A stretch of DNA of 64,000 nt from NCEH01 sp043195195 (GTDB lineage: Bacteria > Pseudomonadota > Alphaproteobacteria > Rhizobiales > Xanthobacteraceae). Position 1 is the first letter of the stretch. Each line of letters starts with the position of its first letter. The position numbers were made by a program, and so were the translations under genes. Shown piece after piece: positions 11,233-19,090 of the stretch. The notes below the pieces were generated by a model. The model saw only the letters and a list, made by a program, of their open reading frames with translations. It was not told where the DNA came from and searched no databases. The stretch is from positions 62,001 to 126,000 of the forward strand of contig NZ_JBAFWT010000007.1 of NCBI RefSeq assembly GCF_043195195.1, written 5' to 3'.

Positions 11233-12540
11233 TCACCCGTCCCAGCGGCGCGGGCGATAGAAGGTGTGCACGCCGATCCGGTCCAGCTTGCGCATCTCGC
11301 GCACCCAGCTCGGCCGCACCCAATAGGCGTGATAGTGGGTCGCCCGCCCGACGCTGGAAAGCCAGAGCTTGCCGTCCAGCATGTCGGAGGCGATCTGCTT
11401 CGCCTGGACCCACATGTCGGGCTCGCGGATCACGTCCTTCACATCATCGCAGGCGAAGGTGAACTGGCAGGCGAGATGGCGGTGGGCGTTCTGATAGACG
11501 GTCTTGCAGACGTCGTTGGGATAATAGCCCGAGAACACCCGGTTCATCACCACCTGGGCGACCGCGATCTGTCCGCGCTTGGGTTCGCCCCGGCTCTCGA
11601 AATAAATGGCCTCGGCGAGGCACTTTTCCGCCCGTGCGCGCGCCGGCCCATCCAGGCTGAGGCGTTCGGCGGGGCTGCGGTCGCCCGCCGCGATACCGTC
11701 GGTTTCCTCGTCGCCGGGGGGGACTGGAGGCATCGGCGGAAGCGGCGCGGCGCTCGGCGGCAAGGCCGCATATTCGAAGGCGAGGGGTGGGAACAGGGCA
11801 CCGCTGAGGCCGAACACCACACGCATATCATGCACGATCGGCATGTCCCGCGATGCCTGGATGCCCTGTGCGGCACCCTCGCTCGCGTCGAGCGAGAGGC
11901 CGGCACTGTAGGGCGCCTCGAGCTCGGCGCTGTCCAGCGTCGCACCGGGAGGCGGCGGTTCGCCGAAGATCAGGGCCTGCGGCGGGTCTTCGGCGACGTC
12001 GAGTTCGCTCATGTCGGGACCGAACGTCGGCGGTCCCTGGTCGTCGGCGGCCATGCTCTCCTCGTCGAGGCCCGGCAGGCTCAGCACCAAATCCAGTGCG
12101 AGCTCGAGGTAGGCGGCATCGGCGTTGGGGGAAGGGCCGAACACGGTTGGCGTGTCCACGTCCTCCCGGTCGGAAAGCAGTCCTGCCGGATCGCTCGCGG
12201 GCAGGGCGCCGCCCAGCACCAACGGTGGAGGATAGGCGTAGGTGGCGTCGCCGAAGGACGTCACGGCGGGACTCGCCAGAGCGGCAATCTGCGTTTGCGC
12301 CTGCGGCTGCGGCGTGGCGGGATCGAGGACGCCGCCGGCCAGGGGCTCGGGCCATTCCAACGTCGCGACGCGCAGCGCGCGCATTGGTCCGGAGAGCAGC
12401 CCGCCCTGGGCTCGTTCGGCCGCCGCGCGGGAGAGAAAGATATCGGACGGCAGCATCTGCGGGCGCGCGGCCGTCGCGACGAGGCAGCCGACCGCAGCCA
12501 AAAGGCAGGCCGGCAGACGCACGCCGAAATACACACCCAT
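11233..12540 (-). CDS. Cell wall hydrolase, SleB family (Hydrolase_2 domain)
   Basis: This 435-residue protein has an N-terminal signal or anchor (VRLPACLLAAVGCLVATAA) and a long Pro/Ala-rich, low-complexity linker. The C-terminal Hydrolase_2 domain (about residues 305-435) has the family signature CLAEAIYFESRGEPKRGQ, QVVMNRVFSGYYP and GRATHYHAYWV. In SleB/CwlJ relatives this domain acts as a lytic transglycosylase on peptidoglycan. In non-sporulating alphaproteobacteria it is a common envelope hydrolase of undefined role. The linker may let the enzyme reach the wall from the inner membrane. It is single and convergent with maeB. Confidence 0.9.
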   Translation of the reverse strand: MGVYFGVRLPACLLAAVGCLVATAARPQMLPSDIFLSRAAAERAQGGLLSGPMRALRVATLEWPEPLAGGVLDPATPQPQAQTQIAALASPAVTSFGDATYAYPPPLVLGGALPASDPAGLLSDREDVDTPTVFGPSPNADAAYLELALDLVLSLPGLDEESMAADDQGPPTFGPDMSELDVAEDPPQALIFGEPPPPGATLDSAELEAPYSAGLSLDASEGAAQGIQASRDMPIVHDMRVVFGLSGALFPPLAFEYAALPPSAAPLPPMPPVPPGDEETDGIAAGDRSPAERLSLDGPARARAEKCLAEAIYFESRGEPKRGQIAVAQVVMNRVFSGYYPNDVCKTVYQNAHRHLACQFTFACDDVKDVIREPDMWVQAKQIASDMLDGKLWLSSVGRATHYHAYWVRPSWVREMRKLDRIGVHTFYRPRRWDG

Positions 12541-12609
12541 GAGATCGCCCTCGCCAGGGAAGCCGGTGAACGAACGCCGGCGCCTGGAGAGAAAAATCTC
12601 CTATCAACC

Positions 12610-13545
12610 TTACGAGCGGGTTAAGCGTGCCGCGAATGCCGCCTCACGGGCGAAGGGGCCGGTCTCTGCAACCGCCATTCTGCGGGCGAAGGCCAGCCCT
12701 TCGGTGCCGAAGCGCAGGCGAATCGCCTCCTCCACCCAACGCTCTGCCTGCCCGGCGCGTTGGGTTGCCAATCGCCCGTCCTGCTCAAGATGGGCCCGAT
12801 GGGCGGCGATGGCTGCGTCGAACGCCTCCAGCCCCTCGCCGCTGGCGGCAGAGAGGCGGATGACAGGTACGGTCCAGTCGGTCGGCAGGCCGCCGAGGGA
12901 GAGCGCCCCGCTGACATCCGCCGCGGCGCGCCGGGCGATGTCCGCCATGTCGGATTTGGTGACGACGATGATGTCTGGCAATTCCATCACGCCCGCCTTC
13001 ATGAACTGCAGGCTGTCCCCCGAGGCCGGCTGGATGCACAGGACCACGGTATCCGCCACGAGCCCGATATCGGCCTCCGACTGGCCAACACCGACGGTCT
13101 CGACGATCACGAGGTCGAACACGGCACGCAGCAGCACCACGGCGGCCACCGCGTCATCGGAGAGGCCGCCGAGACGATCGCGCGCTGCCATGGACCGCAC
13201 GAAGACGCCACGGTCCTCGGGATCGGTCTGGATGCGCGCCCGGTCGCCCAGCAAGGCGCCGCCGGTGCGGCGGGAGGAGGGGTCCACAGCCAACACCGCC
13301 ACCGTCCGCCCGTCTGCCCGGGCGCGGCGCACCAGGGCATTGGTGAGGGTGGATTTGCCGACCCCCGGCGGGCCGGTCAGGCCAAGCACAAGCGCACGGG
13401 CCTCCCGCGCGGCGCGATCCAGCAGCGCGACCAGGGGGGCGGTGCCGCGCGCGGTTTCCACCGCTGCCAGCGCCAGGGCCATCACGCGCTTGCCGCCGGC
13501 GCGTAGGGTTTCAAGGTCGGGGATTTTGGGAGAGAGGGCAGGCAT
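12610..13545 (-). CDS. meaB: MeaB/ArgK-type G3E GTPase (methylmalonyl-CoA mutase chaperone)
   Basis: This encodes a 311-residue P-loop GTPase. Walker A is GPPGVGKS at about 58-65, switch I lies around VLAVDPSSRRTGGALLGDR, Walker B is FDLVIVETVGVGQSE, and the guanine-specificity motif is VVTKSDMAD. These match MeaB, which gates adenosylcobalamin loading and protects methylmalonyl-CoA mutase. ATG 13545 (MPALSPKIPDL) is the family-like start; upstream in-frame codons read through a hairpin and are rejected. No mutase subunit or cobalamin adenosyltransferase is nearby, so the partner must be encoded elsewhere. Confidence 0.93.
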   Translation of the reverse strand: MPALSPKIPDLETLRAGGKRVMALALAAVETARGTAPLVALLDRAAREARALVLGLTGPPGVGKSTLTNALVRRARADGRTVAVLAVDPSSRRTGGALLGDRARIQTDPEDRGVFVRSMAARDRLGGLSDDAVAAVVLLRAVFDLVIVETVGVGQSEADIGLVADTVVLCIQPASGDSLQFMKAGVMELPDIIVVTKSDMADIARRAAADVSGALSLGGLPTDWTVPVIRLSAASGEGLEAFDAAIAAHRAHLEQDGRLATQRAGQAERWVEEAIRLRFGTEGLAFARRMAVAETGPFAREAAFAARLTRS

Positions 13546-13612
13546 GGAGCGGAGACTAGAGCATGGTTCCCGTAGGATCGAGAGCCGCCGCGGCCGCCGG
13601 CGCGGGCGGACC

Positions 13613-13646
13613 AAATAAAAAGGCGCCGGCTTACGCCGGCGCCTTT
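13613..13646 (-). terminator. Minus-strand intrinsic terminator of an unidentified short transcript
   Basis: A 12-bp perfect stem, AAAGGCGCCGGC / GCCGGCGCCTTT (arms 13619-13630 and 13635-13646), has a 4-nt loop. Read on the minus strand it is followed by TTTTTATTT, the correct orientation for a minus-strand transcript. No annotated minus-strand gene lies upstream of it; chrA is on the plus strand. Confidence 0.75.
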
Positions 13647-13717
13647 CCACTGATCGGACACGTGCGGGGGAACGACCCGATCAATAGCCCTTTTTGCGGC
13701 GCGTCGGGACGGAGCAT
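13631..13717 (-). CDS. Possible 28-residue small protein
   Basis: The ATG at 13717-13715 opens a 28-codon frame beginning MLRPDAPQKGLLIG and ending GKAPA. Its TAA stop lies exactly in the loop of the orphan minus-strand terminator. The ribosome-binding site is weak (GGTTTGGTG just before the ATG). A stop nested in a terminator loop is compact but could be chance. I know no family for it. Confidence 0.25.
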   Translation of the reverse strand: MLRPDAPQKGLLIGSFPRTCPISGKAPA

Positions 13718-14010
13718 CACCAAACCCGAAGCCACCTCGCCCTGTCCTCTGCAACGCGGGGATGCAGGGACAAGGTGTCAATTGTTGGTTCGACCGTACC
13801 GGGGCCAACATGAACGAGAGATGAGCAAGCCACTCAGATCAAGTTCATTAGAGGTAATAAAATAGCGCAATGTGCCTTAAAGGCACGATAAGACGCATCG
13901 CGGCTTGCCCCACCCTATTGTTTTCATTCACAGATGCGAGATCGCAGCGCGAGGCGTCGACGGCGCGGCCACGCCGCGCGCGTCCCGCTCCGCCTGTGGA
14001 GATATTGAAA

Positions 14011-15219
14011 ATGGACCTGCAATCTCCGCGTGCATTAAACATCGAGAAAATGTTTAATTTGTTCTTGGTCTTTCTACGTCTGGGATTTACCGCGTTCGGC
14101 GGACCGATTGCCCATCTCGGTTATTTCCGCGAGGAGTTCGTGGTGCGCCGTGCCTGGCTCTCGGACCGTGCCTATGCCGACTTGGTCGCGCTATGCCAGT
14201 TCCTGCCCGGGCCAGCCTCCAGCCAAGTGGGCATGGCGATCGGCCTCATGCGGGCGGGCGTGCCTGGGCTTGTCGTGGCCTTCGTCGGTTTCACGCTGCC
14301 GTCCGCAGTTCTCATGACGGTGTTCGCGCTCGTGCTCGACAGCGTGGGTGGGCTCGGGACAGCGGGATGGGTTGCCGGGCTGAAGGCGGCCGCCGCGGCG
14401 GTCGTTTGCCACGCTGTCCTGGGCATGGCTCGCAGCCTGTGCCCGGAGCGGCGGACCACCTCCATCGCCCTGTGTGCGGCGGCCCTTGCGGTGCTGCTGC
14501 CGGGCACCACGGGCCAATTGCTGGCCATCGGCCTCGGCGCCCTTGCCGGCTATGGCGCGTTGCACGCGATGGCGGCCACGGGCAGCGAGCCGTTTCCGCC
14601 GCTGGGCATCTCGCGCGCCATGGCGGTGACGGCACTGGTCGTGTTCGCGGCGTGCCTGCTGGGCCTGCCGCTCGCGGCGCGGCTGCTGCACTCGAACGGC
14701 CTGGAACTGGCGGAGCGCTTCTTTCGTGTCGGTGCGCTGGTGTTCGGCGGCGGCCATGTGGTGTTGCCGCTGCTGGATGCGGAAACGGTGGGGACCGGAC
14801 TGGTCTCCAAGGACGCCTTTCTTGCCGGCTATGGAGCGGCCCAGGCCATGCCCGGGCCACTCTTCACTTTCGCGGCGTTCCTTGGCGCGGCGGCCCAACA
14901 GCCGCCGAGCGGCGTGGCGGGCGCCCTCGTCGCCTTGCTGTCCATCTTCGCTCCCTCGGCGCTGCTGGTGATAGGAGCGGTGCCATTCTGGGAGCGTCTG
15001 CGGGCCGCCCCGGCCGCGCGCCGTATCCTGGCCGGCGTCAATGCCGCGGTGGTGGGCCTCCTCGGTGCCGCACTGTGGACCGTGGTGCTGCCGGAAGGCG
15101 TCACCGGCGCAGCGGCGTTTGCCGTTGCGCTCGCTTGCTATCTCGGACTTGCGGTCTGGCAGGTCCCGGCCTGGGCCGTGGTGGGCGCGGCGGCGCTGGC
15201 CGGCGCTCTGGTTTTGTAA
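14011..15219 (+). CDS. chrA: Chromate transporter, long-chain CHR family
   Basis: This 402-residue inner-membrane protein is built from two homologous CHR domains. The first carries FTAFGGPIAHLGYFREEFV and CQFLPGPASSQVGMAIG; the second repeats the pattern as FGGGHVVLPLLDAE and AAQAMPGPLFTFAAFLG. The two GG-x-H/V and P-GP motifs and about ten hydrophobic segments are diagnostic. Members export chromate, giving resistance, though in many soil bacteria the true anion is untested. Start ATG 14011 is preceded by GGAGAT; the longer in-frame extension from 13870 has no helix-like sequence and is rejected. There is no chrB regulator beside it. Confidence 0.92.
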   Translation: MDLQSPRALNIEKMFNLFLVFLRLGFTAFGGPIAHLGYFREEFVVRRAWLSDRAYADLVALCQFLPGPASSQVGMAIGLMRAGVPGLVVAFVGFTLPSAVLMTVFALVLDSVGGLGTAGWVAGLKAAAAAVVCHAVLGMARSLCPERRTTSIALCAAALAVLLPGTTGQLLAIGLGALAGYGALHAMAATGSEPFPPLGISRAMAVTALVVFAACLLGLPLAARLLHSNGLELAERFFRVGALVFGGGHVVLPLLDAETVGTGLVSKDAFLAGYGAAQAMPGPLFTFAAFLGAAAQQPPSGVAGALVALLSIFAPSALLVIGAVPFWERLRAAPAARRILAGVNAAVVGLLGAALWTVVLPEGVTGAAAFAVALACYLGLAVWQVPAWAVVGAAALAGALVL

Positions 15220-15339
15220 CGGTCCACCTCTGTCGCGCCGCCGCCGGGCTCGCGCGTTTTGTGTGTGAGCTTGCCTCAAGGTCCCCCTTGCGGAGCAGCG
15301 TAGGCTTCTCCACTTTCAAGTTTTTCCAGGACCGATCTC

Positions 15340-15681
15340 ATGAGCGAACCCAATCCCTTCGGCGGCCGCATCACCCACCTCACGCCCGCCGAGGTAAAAG
15401 CCGGCATGGAGGATGGCCGCATCCTCCTCATCGATGTGCGCGAGCCCGACGAAATCCGCGCCGAGCGCATTCCCGGCGCTGCCGTCATGGCGCTGTCGGC
15501 CTTCGACGCCGCCGCGCTGCCGGACGCGCAGGGAAAGCAGATCGTGTTCTCGTGCCGCTCCGGCCAGCGCTCGCAGCGTGCGGCGGCGATCGCCCAGGCG
15601 TCAGGCCAACAGCTTGAACAGCATATGCAGGGCGGCATCCTCGGCTGGAAGCAGGCCGGTTTCCCCACAGAGCGCGGCTGA
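15340..15681 (+). CDS. Rhodanese-domain protein
   Basis: This 113-residue single-domain sulfurtransferase has the CDC25-like active-site loop CRSGQRS with nucleophile Cys72 after strand KQIVFS. The N-terminal CH2A-like motif LLIDVREPDE is intact. It has no signal peptide and is probably cytoplasmic. Family members move sulfane sulfur to thiols or cyanide, but the substrate is unknown here. AGGA about 10 nt upstream supports ATG 15340. It lies 120 nt after chrA. Confidence 0.9.
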   Translation: MSEPNPFGGRITHLTPAEVKAGMEDGRILLIDVREPDEIRAERIPGAAVMALSAFDAAALPDAQGKQIVFSCRSGQRSQRAAAIAQASGQQLEQHMQGGILGWKQAGFPTERG

Positions 15682-15688
15682 GACGAGA

Positions 15689-15724
15689 GGGCGTTTTCAA
15701 ACGCCGCACTTTGCGAAAACGCCC
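15689..15724. repeat. Inverted repeat between rhodanese and phosphorelay genes
   Basis: GGGCGTTTTC (15689-15698) and GAAAACGCCC (15715-15724) form a perfect 10-bp stem around 16 nt, just after the rhodanese stop and between convergent genes. It has no T-tract and could be a weak terminator or a dispersed palindrome. Confidence 0.5.
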
Positions 15725-15783
15725 GGGTCTTTGAAACGGCAAGGTTGGTCACGCGTGCCGGTGTCCGACCGACGCTGCGAAAC

Positions 15784-16917
15784 CTAGAATCCAGTGGATG
15801 TGGATGGGGCAAGCGGGAACCGCAGGGCGACGCGCGTGCCCTGCGTGCGCGGCTCAAAGGCCAGCTCCGCCCCGAGCTTGTTGGACATCGCCCGCACGAT
15901 CCGGTTGCCGAGGCCACTGGACTTCGCAGCATCGCCGGGCGCGATGCCGGTACCGTCGTCCTCCACCGCGAGCAGGATCTGCTCGCCCAGGCAACGCAGC
16001 TCCACCCGGACCGGGCCTGAACCGCCGGGATAGGCATATTTCGACGCGTTGATCACGAGTTCCGTCACGATCACGCCCACCGCGACCGCGCGATCAGGAT
16101 CGATTTCGAGCGGATCGGCCTCGATCGAAAGGGTGACGCCAAATTCGCCGTGCCTGGCGGAAATCTGCAGGTCCTCAAGCAAGGATGACAGATACTGGTC
16201 CGCTGCAACCGAGGTGACTTGGTCGGAGGTATAGAGACGACGGTGAACCTGAGCGACTGCGGCAACGCGCCCGCGCGCCGCATTCAACGCGTCTTGGACC
16301 TCGGCATTGTCGGTGGCACTCGCCTGAACATGCAGCAGGGAGACGATGATCTGAAGCGAGTTTCCGACGCGGTGGTTCATTTCGCGCAGCAGCAGCGCAC
16401 GCTCGGCGGCCAGCGCCTCGAACCGATCGCGTGCCGCGCGAATTTCCGCTTCAGCGGCCTCGTGCGCCTTGCGCATCTTCACCGCATCGAGCGCGGCGGC
16501 CAGCGCCGAGCGCAACAATTCGATGAAGTCGCCCTGCACCTCCTTGATCACATAGTCGGCGGCACCAGCCTTCAGCGCCGCTACGGCGATGCGGCTTTCT
16601 TGCGTGCCGGTGACATAGACCACGGGCGGTGGGTCGGGCAGCGCGCGCATGGCAGCGAGCGTCTCCAGACCGTCCTGCCCCGGCATGTAATGATCGAGCG
16701 CCACCACGTCGATATCGCCCCGCGCCAGGCGGGCGAGCCCTTCGGTGCCGGAGGTGGCGGTTTCCACGACAAAGCCGAGCCGGTTGAGCTGGCGCTGCAC
16801 CAGCCGGCCGAGGCCAGGATCGTCGTCGATGTACAAGACCCGAACGCCGGGGCCGCCCGCAGCATCGGCATGCTCGGGCTGGGCGATCTCGTCGGGCTGC
16901 GCCGCATGGGGCATCAC
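15784..16917 (-). CDS. Receiver-HisKA_2/HWE-type sensor kinase
   Basis: This 377-residue cytoplasmic protein has an N-terminal receiver domain (acidic pocket LYIDDD, phosphoacceptor Asp75 in ALDHYMPG, conserved Lys in VIKEV), a short coiled coil, and then a HisKA_2 dimerisation motif with His182 in REMNHRVGNSLQ. The HATPase_c domain has its N-box in VTELVINASKYAYP and a G-box in VEDDGTGI. A kinase fused behind its own receiver is typical of alphaproteobacterial relays. Its start overlaps the end of the upstream receiver gene by 4 nt (ATGA type), implying translational coupling. Confidence 0.92.
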   Translation of the reverse strand: MMPHAAQPDEIAQPEHADAAGGPGVRVLYIDDDPGLGRLVQRQLNRLGFVVETATSGTEGLARLARGDIDVVALDHYMPGQDGLETLAAMRALPDPPPVVYVTGTQESRIAVAALKAGAADYVIKEVQGDFIELLRSALAAALDAVKMRKAHEAAEAEIRAARDRFEALAAERALLLREMNHRVGNSLQIIVSLLHVQASATDNAEVQDALNAARGRVAAVAQVHRRLYTSDQVTSVAADQYLSSLLEDLQISARHGEFGVTLSIEADPLEIDPDRAVAVGVIVTELVINASKYAYPGGSGPVRVELRCLGEQILLAVEDDGTGIAPGDAAKSSGLGNRIVRAMSNKLGAELAFEPRTQGTRVALRFPLAPSTSTGF

Positions 16918-17351
16918 TTCGCCTTCGGCACCTGGATCACGGAAAAGAACAGGCCCAATTGGCGGATCGCATTGGCGAAGTTCTCGTAATTGACCGGCTT
17001 GGTCACATAGACGTTCGCGCCGAGATCGTAGCAGCGCTGGATTTCCACCTTGTCGTCGGTGGTGGTGAGGACGACCACCGGAGACAAGCGCAGATGCTCG
17101 TTCTCCTTGATGCGCCGGAGAATATCGACCCCGGTCATGTCCGGCAGGTTGAGATCCAGCAGCACCAGCAGCGCGCGGCCGGCATTGTGAGCGGCGGTAC
17201 CATCTGGGCCGAAGAGAAAGTTCACCGCACTCGTACCGTCGGTGAACGGCATGATCTCGTTCAACACGCCGGCACGGCGGATGTTTTTTTCGATCAGACG
17301 GGCATGCCCCTCGTCATCTTCGATCATGATGATGGTGACGTGCTCAGTCAT
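16914..17351 (-). CDS. Single-domain response regulator (CheY/Rcp1-like)
   Basis: This 145-residue stand-alone receiver has an acidic pocket in IMIEDDEGH, phosphoacceptor Asp66 in VLLDLNLPDMTG, conserved Thr in VVLTTTDD and Lys in VYVTKPV. It resembles Rcp1-type regulators paired with phytochromes or CHASE3 kinases and has no output domain, so it probably shuttles phosphate. ATG 17351 (MTEHVTIIMIEDD) overlaps the upstream kinase stop by 8 nt; the in-frame start at 17369 only adds six basic residues. It lies centrally in a three-gene overlapping operon. Confidence 0.93.
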   Translation of the reverse strand: MTEHVTIIMIEDDEGHARLIEKNIRRAGVLNEIMPFTDGTSAVNFLFGPDGTAAHNAGRALLVLLDLNLPDMTGVDILRRIKENEHLRLSPVVVLTTTDDKVEIQRCYDLGANVYVTKPVNYENFANAIRQLGLFFSVIQVPKAK

Positions 17352-18882
17352 TCTTTCCCTCTTCGGCATTTAGCAGGAGACGGCGCGGCAGCGTGACCTT
17401 GAAAGTCGTGCCGCGACCAAGCTCGGAATCCATCATGATCGCGCCGCCCATTCGTCGCACCAAGGTCCGTACATGTGCAAGTCCGATGCCTTCCCCCGGT
17501 CGATCCTGGGGACCCGAGCGGCGGAACAATTCGAAGACGCGCACCTTGTCCCGCGGATCGATGCCGCGCCCATTGTCGCTCACGATGAAGGTGACGTAGC
17601 CCGGCGTCTCGCTCGCGGAAACGTCAATTCTTCCTGGAACATCAAGGCGTAGGTATTTCACAGCGTTGTCTATCAGATTTGTGAAAATCTGTTCCAGGGC
17701 CATTCGGTCGCTGATGATCGAGGGCAAACGCGCGACTTTCAGGGTCGCGTCGCGCTCGATCAGTTGATGCGCCATGGTTGCGCCGATCCCCTCCAGCAGC
17801 GGGGTCATGTCCACCTGCACCGGATGGAACTCGGCGCGCCCCTGGCGCGACAGGTCCAAGATCGCCTTGATGAGGCGGTCCATCTTTGTGATCGACGCCT
17901 TGATGAAGCTGAACGCCTCCTCGAAGTCGCGGCCGAGCTCGGCGTCGCGGGCCTCATTTTCGTCGCCCGCCTTCTCCCGCAAAGCCGCAAGCCGATCGAA
18001 CAGATCTGTCCGCAACGCTTCCAACTCGCTGGTGAAGCCCATGATGTTCACCAGCGGCGAGCGCAGATCATGACTGACGATATAAGCGAAGCTCTGGATC
18101 TCGTTATTGGCCTCCTGGAGATCGGCGGTGCGCTCGATCACCCGCCGCTCCAGGCTCTGGTTGGCCTGGGCCACCTCCTTGTGCGCCTGGCGCAGCGCGG
18201 ACGTGTTGCGCTGGACTAACTGCATCGACAGGCCGGCAAGCCCGATGATGGTCACCACGCCAACCAGGTTCACCAGCAGCAGCCACAGGCTGGTCCGGTT
18301 GGATGAGGTGGTGCGCTGGCCGAGCAGGCGCTCCTCCTCCTCTTTCATGGCCTCGACCCGCGCGGTGATCTCGCGCATCAGCGTCTCGCCCTCGCCCGTC
18401 CGCACGATGTGCATCGCCTCGTCCGCGCGGCCGGCCTTGAACAAGTCGACGGTCTGGCGCAGCTCGGCGAGCTTCTTTTCGATGCTCGGTTCGAGCGCCG
18501 ACAGGGCGATCTGGCGCGCACCGTTGTCGGTGGTGCTTGCGCGCGCCTGGTCCAGCGCCTGCGGCACCTCGGCCAGCGTCTCCTCAAAGAACTGCAGATA
18601 GCTCGCATCCCCGGTCAGCAGGTAGCCGCGTTGCGCGCTCTCCGCGCGCCGCACCATGACCTGCAGCTGCGAGAGGGTGTTTTCCACCCGCAGCGTGTGG
18701 CTGACCTGGGCGGTGTCCTCCTTGGTGCGGTTGACCAGCCAGATCGATGCCGCACTGATCGCGATCAAAACCACAAATCCGGCTGCGAGAACGGCGCTTT
18801 GGTTCAAGCTGCGCGAACGGCGCAGGGATTCAAGAAGAGGCAGAGGCGTCAAGGATAGGGTCTCCGGGAAGCGAGGCCTCAT
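17344..18882 (-). CDS. CHASE3-domain sensor histidine kinase
   Basis: This 512-residue membrane kinase has TM1 at about 29-51, a periplasmic helical CHASE3 sensor at about 52-195 (RRAESAQRGYLLTGD is the signature), TM2 at about 199-222, a coiled coil, and a HisKA domain with phospho-His271 in IVSHDLRSPLVN. HATPase_c motifs are LIDNAVKYL, VSDNGRGIDP and GEGIGLAHVRTL. It is the first gene of the relay operon and presumably phosphorylates the following single-domain receiver. Start ATG 18882 gives MRPRFPETLSL; the upstream extension lacks a ribosome-binding site. The signal is unknown. Confidence 0.93.
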   Translation of the reverse strand: MRPRFPETLSLTPLPLLESLRRSRSLNQSAVLAAGFVVLIAISAASIWLVNRTKEDTAQVSHTLRVENTLSQLQVMVRRAESAQRGYLLTGDASYLQFFEETLAEVPQALDQARASTTDNGARQIALSALEPSIEKKLAELRQTVDLFKAGRADEAMHIVRTGEGETLMREITARVEAMKEEEERLLGQRTTSSNRTSLWLLLVNLVGVVTIIGLAGLSMQLVQRNTSALRQAHKEVAQANQSLERRVIERTADLQEANNEIQSFAYIVSHDLRSPLVNIMGFTSELEALRTDLFDRLAALREKAGDENEARDAELGRDFEEAFSFIKASITKMDRLIKAILDLSRQGRAEFHPVQVDMTPLLEGIGATMAHQLIERDATLKVARLPSIISDRMALEQIFTNLIDNAVKYLRLDVPGRIDVSASETPGYVTFIVSDNGRGIDPRDKVRVFELFRRSGPQDRPGEGIGLAHVRTLVRRMGGAIMMDSELGRGTTFKVTLPRRLLLNAEEGKND

Positions 18883-19090
18883 GCATGCAGTGAGGTCTGC
18901 GCATGGCGGCAACGATCGGCTGCGATTCCCCCCGGAGCGAGCGGGGCAAGAATAGCGTGAATGCGGATGTGGAAACAACGGCCGTCTAGAGAAGTTGCAG
19001 CAGATGAAAAATAAAGGCAGAGCCCCAGCTTGTAGGTTCTGTGCCGACGCGCTTGGATAAGCGCGCGATCAAAATGCAAGTTGGAGTATC

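Larger units (their letters stand above)
13613..13781 (-). ncRNA. Candidate small RNA
   Basis: Minus-strand sequence upstream of the orphan terminator contains a perfect 7-bp stem, TGATCGG/CCGATCA (13651-13657 with 13677-13683), closing a 19-nt loop with a CCCCCG tract. Further upstream is a TTGACA-like -35 (13781-13776) whose matching -10 is weak. Two consecutive hairpins plus a T-tract resemble rhizobial trans-acting sRNAs. The alternative is a short mRNA for the 28-residue frame at 13717-13631. The 5' end given is a guess. Confidence 0.3.
13546..14010. other. 465-bp intergenic region with structured, possibly transcribed sequence
   Basis: There is no convincing conventional gene between meaB (left) and chrA (right). 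The left half holds a minus-strand hairpin with a T-tract (13613-13646), a second stem-loop (13651-13683) and a 28-codon minus-strand frame ending inside the terminator loop; these are listed separately. The right half (13800-13997) is the chrA leader, and I see no clear promoter consensus in it. Confidence 0.6.

Noticed and set aside
13482..13811. 109-codon minus-strand frame over the meaB start
   Set aside because: Out of frame with meaB and reads through two hairpins; no domain.
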